DNA of 64,000 nucleotides from Paenibacillus phoenicis (lineage in GTDB: Bacteria; Bacillota; Bacilli; Paenibacillales; Paenibacillaceae). The stretch is taken from NCBI RefSeq assembly GCF_034718895.1, contig NZ_JAYERP010000001.1, positions 3,509,501 through 3,573,500 on the forward strand. The letters run 5' to 3'. The position numbers were made by a program, and so were the translations under genes. The notes beneath the pieces are model-generated. The model saw only the letters and a program-made list of their open reading frames with translations. It had not been told where the DNA came from and ran no database searches. Position 1 is the first letter of the stretch, and each line of letters opens with the position of its first letter. Below, piece by piece: positions 52,210 through 59,134 of this stretch.

Positions 52210-53091
52210 ATGGACAGACGAGATGTTATTTTTTCTTTGACGTATTTGCCATTGTTAATACGATTAAGATGTAAGGAAATGGCTAAATTACCGGCCTTTC
52301 TGGGATCAACTTTACATGGTGTTGTAGGATGGACATTGTTGAATAACAGGGAGGTGTATGAATATCTTTTTGAAAACCGCAGATTGGGCGGGGCGAAGCA
52401 GGATATTGTGAATCCTTACATGATTGAACCTCCAAGATCCCGAAGCGTCTATCATCCGGGGGATGAACTTTGCTTCAGGTTTGTTCTGTTTGGAGAGGCA
52501 ATCCGTTATGCGGAGGAAGTGGTAACTTCGATGGTTAAGGCTGCTTTTTTCGGAATAGGTGCCGAGCGGAAGCAATTTGAATTATTGGATATTCTACACG
52601 CTGAACACCTTTATCCAATCTGGCAGCAAGGACATAGTTATCGCGATTCTATGGCTGCCGTTAATATCGAGACGGTTGCGGTACCCGAGCCTGCTTCATG
52701 GTGTTCTGTGCATTTATTAACGCCAGTCCGGATTAGACGTGGTGGAGAATTGGTGCAAAACATCAATTTTCCCACAATTATACGAGGTGCAACTCGCAGA
52801 ATCCAGGCTTTAACTGAGCGTTACGGCGGCTATATCGACCAAGCTAAAGCAGAGGAAGCCATTGCCTTTTCAAAAAACATAAGAGAGCTGTCCTCCGGCT
52901 TGTATTTGAACGAAATGCACCGATATTCTAATCGCAAGAGCGAGTCGCTGGATTGGAGCGGAATGCTGGGGGCCATAACCTTTGCGGGCGAGCTTGACCC
53001 ATTTACACCGTGGTTAAAGGCTGCGCGAATTTTGCATATCGGACGAAATACAACCTTCGGTTGCGGACAGTTGGATGTTATTTTTCGATAG
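52210..53091 (+). CDS. cas6: CRISPR precrRNA endoribonuclease Cas6
   Basis: A 293-residue RAMP-type RNase that cuts within CRISPR repeats to release crRNAs. Signs: an N-terminal ferredoxin-like half with LPAFLGSTLHGVVGWTLL, LCFRFVLFG in the middle, and the C-terminal glycine-rich loop HIGRNTTFGCGQLDVIF, the usual Cas6 ending. TTGGAGAAG precedes ATG 52210. A terminator-like hairpin follows, so cas6 may be its own transcription unit. AT-rich codon use contrasts with the SseB gene upstream. The array repeats are of the type I-C family, normally processed by Cas5d, so its specificity is of interest. Confidence 0.85.
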   Translation: MDRRDVIFSLTYLPLLIRLRCKEMAKLPAFLGSTLHGVVGWTLLNNREVYEYLFENRRLGGAKQDIVNPYMIEPPRSRSVYHPGDELCFRFVLFGEAIRYAEEVVTSMVKAAFFGIGAERKQFELLDILHAEHLYPIWQQGHSYRDSMAAVNIETVAVPEPASWCSVHLLTPVRIRRGGELVQNINFPTIIRGATRRIQALTERYGGYIDQAKAEEAIAFSKNIRELSSGLYLNEMHRYSNRKSESLDWSGMLGAITFAGELDPFTPWLKAARILHIGRNTTFGCGQLDVIFR

Positions 53092-53124
53092 AACTGAAAA
53101 AAAGTGAATATATGATTTCCAACG

Positions 53125-53160
53125 CGTGCGATCCGGCAGATGTCGGGAGGCACGTTTTTT
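53125..53160 (+). terminator. terminator between cas6 and the nuclease gene
   Basis: CGTGCGATCCGG and TCGGGAGGCACG pair around a small loop, with mismatches, and TTTTTT follows. This splits the cas locus into two transcripts. Confidence 0.65.
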
Positions 53161-53260
53161 ATTGGTATTTTAGTCCTAATTAACATGACGGGAAAATTAG
53201 CCTACTTTTCAAAATATCAGATGCGGAAAAAGAGAGAAAAGAGGATTTTTTGGAATAATA

Positions 53261-53269
53261 TGCTATAAT
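53261..53269 (+). promoter_or_regulatory. extended -10 promoter of the nuclease-cas10 operon
   Basis: TGCTATAAT: a perfect -10 with the TGN extension, 50 bp before the nuclease start. The -35 is not obvious, as expected for this promoter class. Confidence 0.7.
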
Positions 53270-53318
53270 AATGGGGTATTTTGCCATTTTAATCTACTGA
53301 ATCGAGGTGTTACTTCTT

Positions 53319-54233
53319 GTGACTAAAGAACTATCAGATGAAGAAAAGAAGCAAAAAATCGTAAACAACATCAGGAAGAATTACCGTCAGGTAGAGATGT
53401 CTATTGTAAACCAATTATTTATGAAACACGATTTGCATGGAACAACCATAGGTTCAGAACGGGAGAGCATTTGGGGACAGTTATTTGAAATGATTGTTCC
53501 CAAAAAGTTTGTTATCGAGCCGTCTGTATTTATTATCGATTCCGAAGGGCGCGTCTCGCATGAAGTAGACTTTGCTATTATGGATGAAATGTACACTCCA
53601 TATATCTTCCGCTATGGAAAAGTAAAGTTTGTGCCTATTGAGGCAGTTGCTGCTGTGGTTGAATGCAAGAGTCAGAATGTGGATGAGGCGCAGATCAAAA
53701 GATGGGTAGAAAGTATGAACCAACTGCGTACTTCGGGTGAATCTGTTGCCCGAATGGCACATAAGATTGCACGCGGTGCTACACCAACGCAGCAATCAAC
53801 TCGTCCGATTCGTATTTTGTGTGCATTACAAGACACTTGTAGTGATGGTTTAAAGAAGCATTTCGATTTTACTTTACTTGCTAGTTACAAGAAGGAAAAT
53901 CAAAGTGACGGGAGGATTGAGATTCATCTCAATCCACAGAAAGCTCAGTCATCATTGAAGGATTGGTATAAGGAGCTTAACTTTCATAATGTCGATCAGA
54001 AGATTAATTTTGAAGGGATAGGCGAGCTTGAAAAAATATCTTTAGATGACTTTAGAGTTCAGAATGAAAATGGCATGGTCATTTCCTTGCTCACTTTCAA
54101 CTTCCAACTGAATCAACTGCTGATGCTGATAAACAACCCGATTTTATTCCCACATCGCGCCTATGCCAAGCTATTCAATTATCCTGGAGAGGAGGGCAAT
54201 AATGGAGAAATACGTAGTAGCCGTATCGATTGA
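53319..54233 (+). CDS. DUF6602-like PD-(D/E)xK nuclease candidate, coupled to cas10
   Basis: A 304-residue protein. Residues 78-117 give RVSHEVDFAIMDEMY (Asp84) followed by AVAAVVECKSQ (Glu115-x-Lys117), the order and spacing of a PD-(D/E)xK nuclease core; a preceding helix supplies Glu (SERESIWGQLFE). I associate this pattern with DUF6602 proteins. The rest is helical, without membrane segments. The GTG start at 53319 lies 9 bases after GAGGTG. Its 3' end overlaps cas10 by 32 bp, so the two are translated together. No CARF domain is present. It may supply the DNA-cutting function absent from this HD-less Cas10; that role is inferred, not shown. Confidence 0.72.
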   Translation: MTKELSDEEKKQKIVNNIRKNYRQVEMSIVNQLFMKHDLHGTTIGSERESIWGQLFEMIVPKKFVIEPSVFIIDSEGRVSHEVDFAIMDEMYTPYIFRYGKVKFVPIEAVAAVVECKSQNVDEAQIKRWVESMNQLRTSGESVARMAHKIARGATPTQQSTRPIRILCALQDTCSDGLKKHFDFTLLASYKKENQSDGRIEIHLNPQKAQSSLKDWYKELNFHNVDQKINFEGIGELEKISLDDFRVQNENGMVISLLTFNFQLNQLLMLINNPILFPHRAYAKLFNYPGEEGNNGEIRSSRID

Positions 54234-56403
54234 CAGGGTTCAGACCTTTTTATATGAGGTGCTTTATTCGCGAGTTCAAGACAAGCAGACCAACAGCGGT
54301 ACGCTAAGTACGATTATCGAATCCTCCCAAATGATCTCTGGTCAGTTCTATAAAGACATTGGCATTGAGGGAACCGGTCCGTTTGCCGGTGATATCGATG
54401 AGCAATTGCTGACCACTTCCGGGAACTGTGTGTTTATCACCTCTCTTCCCAAAAGTCAGATTTCTAAAAAGCTGGATGAAATATTTGAAAAATACTACAC
54501 GAGATACAGCGGGCAGCTGCTTATCAAATACATCTATTTTCCGCTGGCCGACTTGCAGTTGTCCCATCAGGCCGACGGTGAGGAATTATATAAACTGAAT
54601 GCCATCAAGGAAAGCAAACGGAGGTTGCGTGAGGATGCATGTCTTAACGAGATCATTGAACGCAATCAAGATTTGCTGTTTAATTTTCCCGCCCCATTGG
54701 AAACGAACTCGGATTCGGAATCGGCATTGTCGCAAGCTAAATCTCCATCGGATTGGGAAAATGCCTTTTCGGCATTCTCGCAGACAATCAACCAATTGTA
54801 TGATGACCAGGATGCAGAGAATGAAAACCACTTCCGTATCGCGGTTATCAAGGGCGACCTGGATGGCATGGGTGAATTATTCAAAAGCATCCAGAACTAT
54901 GATACGTATAATGCGGTAAGTAAACTCTTGAACGAATACGTGTCGCTTCAGAATCTCCATCAGATCACGCAGCAATTTCAGAAGCAGGATGCAGAAGAAC
55001 AGCGTGATAGGCTCAGATTGTATCCGCTATATATCGCGGGCGACGATATTTTCTTCGCTGTTCCTGCGTCGCAATTAAGTGCTGGGATTGATATTTGTAA
55101 ACATATTCTGAAGCAGTTAAATGAGGGAATTATACAGGCAGTTCAGGAAGATAAGCAAGGTGGCATGAACATAGAACTGTCCATGAGCATTGGCGTAGAT
55201 TTCACGTTTAATCGTGAACCCATTCGATACTACTATGCTCGCGTGCAGAAACAACTGGAGACGGCTAAACAAGAAGCAAGCCATCCAAAAGCTACAAAAA
55301 ACTATCGTCCAGTTCATTGCATGAAGATCAGCATCAACCATCTTGTGTTCCACGATTATGAGGAGGATAAAGGAAGTCGCCGTAAAGAAGGAGTTTCAGA
55401 TGACTCCAGCGAGAACAACGCAGATCTCCTTACTTGGAAAACCATAGTTCATGGTGTAGAAAGATTGAAGCACGCGATGAGTTGTGGTTTTGCAGCGCAT
55501 CACTTCCTGTATGGCCTTCTAAACAAAATCACAGACCCGGAGACATACAACAGTAATCTAAAATATAGCAACGCCGTGTTCTATCATTTGATTCCTCAGC
55601 ACCTGGAAAGTGGAAATGAACAGTTAAGAGAGGCCGAACTTTGGCTTTTAAAATCAATAATAGACCAAATCATGAGGAGAACCGAAAAAAGAGATAAAGA
55701 AGGAAAGTTGATAAGCACTCGAAATATTTTCCTTGATGACGAACATAAAAAGCGACTCGAGGGCTATGTCCGTATTCTCCTGTTGTTTACAGACCCCAGA
55801 TTCAATAAGTCAACTCAGTCTATTAGATTCAACGCAACACAAGTCAAAAGTGACTTGTTTAACAAGCCATTAAAGTATATTTATGAGACTAGTTTGGGGA
55901 GTTCCGCTGTTCAATCCTTACGAGATGTATTCATAAAGGCAGATTATTATGTGCCAAAAGATTTTGAAAATAAGAAGAAAAAAGGTCGAGCGCCAAAAGT
56001 GGGCATATATCGCACATTGCGAATCTCCAATTCTTTATTTCATAGAATTAAACACAATTATTTAAATCATCCTGAAACGGTAGCCAAGCTAATTGCAGCA
56101 GCAAATCCCCAGACGCTTGATGAGGTTGAGAATCTTCTGGAAAAATCAAAACAGGAGCATAAAGCGCTGCCAAGTTTGGCCTTCGATAGTCAAGAATTCT
56201 TGCAAGCAACAAGCAATCCGGAAGTGTGGACAACTGATCATGTTGATGCGTTGTCTGTCTTTTATAAACTGAAAGATAAGTCTATCCAGTTGAAGGGTAT
56301 ATATGATTTCAAAGCATTAAGAGCAGCTCAAAACCGAAATCGAAAACGGTCAGGAGGAAAGCCGAATGGCAAAAGGAAATATCGTCCCCAAAATAAGCGT
56401 TAA
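54202..56403 (+). CDS. cas10: Cas10-type large subunit without HD domain, AGDD palm motif
   Basis: A 733-residue signature subunit of a type III complex. It opens directly with palm 1 (VVAVSIDRVQTFLYEVLYSR), with no room for an N-terminal HD nuclease. Palm 2 starts VIKGDLDGMGELF (Asp219, Asp221) and carries YIAGDDIFFAVP, Ala279-Gly-Asp281-Asp282, in place of GGDD. The two aspartates needed for metal and cyclic oligoadenylate synthesis are kept. The C-terminal ~250 residues are helical and end in a strongly basic tail (NRNRKRSGGKPNGKRKYRP). GAGAGGAGGG precedes ATG 54202 inside the nuclease gene. It overlaps csm3 by 38 bp. Confidence 0.85.
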   Translation: MEKYVVAVSIDRVQTFLYEVLYSRVQDKQTNSGTLSTIIESSQMISGQFYKDIGIEGTGPFAGDIDEQLLTTSGNCVFITSLPKSQISKKLDEIFEKYYTRYSGQLLIKYIYFPLADLQLSHQADGEELYKLNAIKESKRRLREDACLNEIIERNQDLLFNFPAPLETNSDSESALSQAKSPSDWENAFSAFSQTINQLYDDQDAENENHFRIAVIKGDLDGMGELFKSIQNYDTYNAVSKLLNEYVSLQNLHQITQQFQKQDAEEQRDRLRLYPLYIAGDDIFFAVPASQLSAGIDICKHILKQLNEGIIQAVQEDKQGGMNIELSMSIGVDFTFNREPIRYYYARVQKQLETAKQEASHPKATKNYRPVHCMKISINHLVFHDYEEDKGSRRKEGVSDDSSENNADLLTWKTIVHGVERLKHAMSCGFAAHHFLYGLLNKITDPETYNSNLKYSNAVFYHLIPQHLESGNEQLREAELWLLKSIIDQIMRRTEKRDKEGKLISTRNIFLDDEHKKRLEGYVRILLLFTDPRFNKSTQSIRFNATQVKSDLFNKPLKYIYETSLGSSAVQSLRDVFIKADYYVPKDFENKKKKGRAPKVGIYRTLRISNSLFHRIKHNYLNHPETVAKLIAAANPQTLDEVENLLEKSKQEHKALPSLAFDSQEFLQATSNPEVWTTDHVDALSVFYKLKDKSIQLKGIYDFKALRAAQNRNRKRSGGKPNGKRKYRPQNKR

Positions 56404-57142
56404 AGTAACAACAAAGTCCAATTTATTCATCGGTGGATCCCCAGCAACATTTGAAATTGGCGGGGTCGATCTATTCACTGTAACGAATGCGAATGGTTTG
56501 CCTTATATTCCGGGCTCGTCACTCAAAGGAGTGATGCGTCATATGGTTCGTCAGCTCATCTCCAGCAACCCATCAGAGCAGCCAGATGATGAGCTTCGTG
56601 TATTGGCTAAAGAAATCAATCAATGGTACAAGGGTTATTTACAGAAAGTTGCTTTGGAGCAAGAAGAACAGTTGACACTTTTGAACATAGAGAATGAACG
56701 TAAAGAGCGGGCGGTGCGTCGGATGCAGGACGCCATTGACCGCGCATCCGCTGAGTATTTATTTGGCATTGAAGGTTTTAACGATACGCCAAAGCTGTTG
56801 TTTCATGATCTAGTGGTTGTTTCAGCCGAGTCAGCTGCGGATCGGGATGCCCTGTTCTCCATTGACACCAAAAACAAGATTGAAGATGTAAAAATCAAAA
56901 ATAGAGAACATATTGTTGCTAATCCGCGTACCTATCGGGTTGTTCGCCCCGGAGTCACCTTTGTCGGCGACATTATACTGTATCAGTTTGAACTTCTAGG
57001 AGATGCGAGCAAGCAGCAAAAAATAATCGAATTTATTGAGCGTCTTCTGCTTCAATTTAATGAAGGAATTTATCGTCTGGGCAACTCGGGCAGCCGTGGC
57101 TACGGCCGAGTGCAGGTTAATATTATGAAGGAGGAGGTCTAG
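56366..57142 (+). CDS. csm3: Csm3-like Cas7 RAMP backbone subunit
   Basis: A 258-residue repeat-forming backbone subunit and likely RNA-cleaving protein. TTKSNLFIGG, then FEIGGVDLFTVTNANGLPYIPGSSLKGVMRHMVR contains Asp35 at the position of the catalytic Asp33 of Csm3. The C-terminal LGNSGSRGYGRVQV is the family glycine-rich turn. An insertion of ~60 charged residues follows the first motif. It starts inside cas10, with AGGAGG before its ATG, and is followed 1 bp later by csm4. Target-RNA cleavage at 6-nt steps would be expected if it behaves as other Csm3 proteins do. Confidence 0.87.
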   Translation: MAKGNIVPKISVKVTTKSNLFIGGSPATFEIGGVDLFTVTNANGLPYIPGSSLKGVMRHMVRQLISSNPSEQPDDELRVLAKEINQWYKGYLQKVALEQEEQLTLLNIENERKERAVRRMQDAIDRASAEYLFGIEGFNDTPKLLFHDLVVVSAESAADRDALFSIDTKNKIEDVKIKNREHIVANPRTYRVVRPGVTFVGDIILYQFELLGDASKQQKIIEFIERLLLQFNEGIYRLGNSGSRGYGRVQVNIMKEEV

Positions 57143-57143
57143 C

Positions 57144-58130
57144 TTGGCTGAGTGGGTGAAATATCGAGTTGATTTAAGGCTCGTTGGACGCATGACACAA
57201 ATTCCAGACTCCCAGAAAATATTTGGAGCCTTGATGCACCGTTATGCAGAGTATACCTCAGGGGATAAAACCGCAGCATTTGTCGCTGCTGTAAAGGAAT
57301 CTTCATATGGTTTTATGTTATCCAACCTGATGCCTAAGGGGTATTTGCCTATGCCCCAGACGTATGTGTTAAGCAGATTAATGAGTACTTTTAAAGAGCC
57401 GAATAAATCGTTCTATAAATTACTCAAAAAACGCCTGTTTGCCCCTATAGAGCAGATGAAGCAAATCGTCTCAAGACCGGGGAGCTTACCCGATCCCTAT
57501 ATCGAAGTAGAGCAGACCCAACAGATTCATGCGGCTATTGATAGCAAACGCTATAATATTCCCGCCTTGGACCCCAATTTATATTCTGTACCTGAGGTCG
57601 TAGTTCGGGAGGTTGCGGCTTCAACAGATGAGAAGAAACCAGAAGCTCGTACCCGTCTCATCCAAGATTTTTCTTTTTATATCGGTCTGGAGAAACGTTC
57701 AGAGCATGACATCATGATCGAAATGTTACATCACGCTAAAACTAGCGGTAGAGCATTCGTTCTTGGAGCCAGGAGTTCACAAGGTCTTAACACCTTTGAA
57801 ATCGTTGATATTCATGCGGAGACATATGAGTCCTCGGTTGGTAAAGGTTTCTATTTAAATCTGGGGATGATGCTTCCTCGGAACATTGATTTTTCCAAGT
57901 CCAGCTTGAAGTTGTTTACTTCAGAGCGTCGTCCATTCAATCCAAAGTTAGGCTGGAATGAATCGATGAAAGGTCACTTCATTAGCTTTATTGATAGTGG
58001 AAGTGTGGTGTATGTGAACGATACAATCGAAACCGCAGGCGGCTGTGTAACGTCTCCTTTTCACCAGAAAGAGATTGTGTTTGGCAGGGCTTATTTACAC
58101 CCGCTTGCCGGATTGGAGGCTGTGAAATGA
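57144..58130 (+). CDS. csm4: Csm4-like Cas5 RAMP subunit
   Basis: A 328-residue RAMP protein expected to cap the crRNA 5' handle and contact Cas10. Features are a ferredoxin-like N-terminus (VKYRVDLRLVGRMTQIPDSQKIFGALMHRYAEY), the motif FVLGARSSQGLNTFEIVD matching the conserved G-R-x-x-x-G-x-N of Csm4, and FVNPF-like C-terminal GCVTSPFHQKEIVFGRAYLHPL. The TTG start lies 6 bases after AGGAGGT, right behind csm3. It overlaps csm5 by 4 bp (ATGA). Confidence 0.82.
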   Translation: MAEWVKYRVDLRLVGRMTQIPDSQKIFGALMHRYAEYTSGDKTAAFVAAVKESSYGFMLSNLMPKGYLPMPQTYVLSRLMSTFKEPNKSFYKLLKKRLFAPIEQMKQIVSRPGSLPDPYIEVEQTQQIHAAIDSKRYNIPALDPNLYSVPEVVVREVAASTDEKKPEARTRLIQDFSFYIGLEKRSEHDIMIEMLHHAKTSGRAFVLGARSSQGLNTFEIVDIHAETYESSVGKGFYLNLGMMLPRNIDFSKSSLKLFTSERRPFNPKLGWNESMKGHFISFIDSGSVVYVNDTIETAGGCVTSPFHQKEIVFGRAYLHPLAGLEAVK

Positions 58131-58942
58131 AACGCTACAAATATCGATTTCAGACCATTTCCTGTCTTGCTCTATCACCGCGGGAACATCAGGGATTCTA
58201 TAAGGATGCTGGCGATTTTGAGACTAAGGATATTCGTATATCTAATCATCGGGACAAGCTAGGGAATCTGGAAAATAAGATAAACATTATATATCCGTTC
58301 TATCAATATGGGACATATCCAAAGTATGATCCAAAGCATACCCAGTATTATATTCCAGGGTCATCGATCAAAGGGGCTATCCTCGCTAAGGACTCCACAG
58401 AAGCGGATGAACAATTAGGGATCAAGCTTATGGTGGATGATGTATCTGTAAAATCCGAAGACCTTCGACTCCATCTGCTCTATAAAGTACAAAATTTGGC
58501 ACCCGAATCGGAACATGCTATTGAACTTGGTGATTTTTTTCCTAATGTGGCAGTAGAGATGCTGACTCGTAACTGTGAATACACGGGGGAAATGTTCGGG
58601 AACGGGGAGTATATTCGCCGACGTTTATCCTGTTCACAGCAGGCAACAAAAGAAAAGTTGGGGCAGTTTATAGAGCTGTTGGATAATGCCGGAATGAATG
58701 GACGGCGAAAAGTAAAGGAAAGTTCTTATGTTAAGCTCCAGAATATGCAGAATGGTGTAAAACAAATCCTAAAGGAGATGGAAGGAAACAAGGATTCTTT
58801 TATTTTGCTAATGGGTGGCTTTAAGGGATTATCCTTATCCAGGCAGCTTTCGTCCATAGATGGAGTAAAAAGTGCAATCTATGTGGATCATGTTGAAGGA
58901 TCTTATTTGCCCCATGGCTTGGTAAGGATTATACTCGAGTAA
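58127..58942 (+). CDS. csm5: Csm5-like RAMP subunit
   Basis: A 271-residue RAMP protein: KYRFQTISCLALSPREHQGF at the start and YYIPGSSIKGAI, the RAMP glycine loop shared with Csm3/Csm5, near residue 80. The last ~60 residues contain FILLMGGFKGLSLSRQ, again glycine-rich. It is shorter than typical Csm5 (~350). It would cap the 3' end of the effector and contribute to crRNA trimming. Last gene of the operon, 192 bp before the first CRISPR repeat. Confidence 0.78.
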   Translation: MKRYKYRFQTISCLALSPREHQGFYKDAGDFETKDIRISNHRDKLGNLENKINIIYPFYQYGTYPKYDPKHTQYYIPGSSIKGAILAKDSTEADEQLGIKLMVDDVSVKSEDLRLHLLYKVQNLAPESEHAIELGDFFPNVAVEMLTRNCEYTGEMFGNGEYIRRRLSCSQQATKEKLGQFIELLDNAGMNGRRKVKESSYVKLQNMQNGVKQILKEMEGNKDSFILLMGGFKGLSLSRQLSSIDGVKSAIYVDHVEGSYLPHGLVRIILE

Positions 58943-58965
58943 TGTCACAGTTACTGCGGGAGTTC

Positions 58966-59010
58966 GGTGCGAACCCCAAGCTCACATGATTTCCCTGGGG
59001 GGTTCGCACC
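58966..59010. repeat. 12-bp hairpin after csm5
   Basis: GGTGCGAACCCC and GGGGTTCGCACC are exact inverted copies separated by 21 bases. There is no T run after it. Its right half overlaps the repeat-like sequence starting at 59002. Confidence 0.8.
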
Positions 59011-59032
59011 ACGCGTCGTGCGTGGGCTGATA
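59002..59032 (+). repeat. degenerate CRISPR repeat-like sequence upstream of the array
   Basis: TTCGCACC...GTGCGTGG...TGATAG follows the array repeat TCGCACC...GTGCGTGG...TGAAAT: 7 of 7 bases at the left stem side and 8 of 8 in GTGCGTGG agree, with a 1-bp gap in the middle. It can fold the same CCACGC/GCGTGG stem. It lies about 100 bp before repeat 1. Confidence 0.6.
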
Positions 59033-59134
59033 GCGTTTTGATCTCTTTTTTGCTATGCTTAAAACAGCCATTTTATAAGGTTCGCACTTTTGAGCCTCTG
59101 AGTCCTTGCTGGGCCTGGGCTCATTTCGGGTGCT

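Larger units (their letters stand above)
58943..59134 (+). promoter_or_regulatory. CRISPR leader region
   Basis: The 192 bp between csm5 and the first repeat hold a hairpin, a repeat-like sequence and a candidate promoter: TTGCTA (59050-59055), 18 bases, TATAAG (59074-59079). This would start the array transcript near 59087. The AT-rich tract 59036-59080 is typical of leaders. Array polarity supports this side as the leader end, because the only mutated repeat lies near the other end. Confidence 0.65.

Noticed and set aside
59050..59134. Possible tracrRNA or Cas12/Cas9-type element in the leader
   Set aside because: No class 2 effector gene is present and the similarity to the repeat is in direct orientation, not an anti-repeat.
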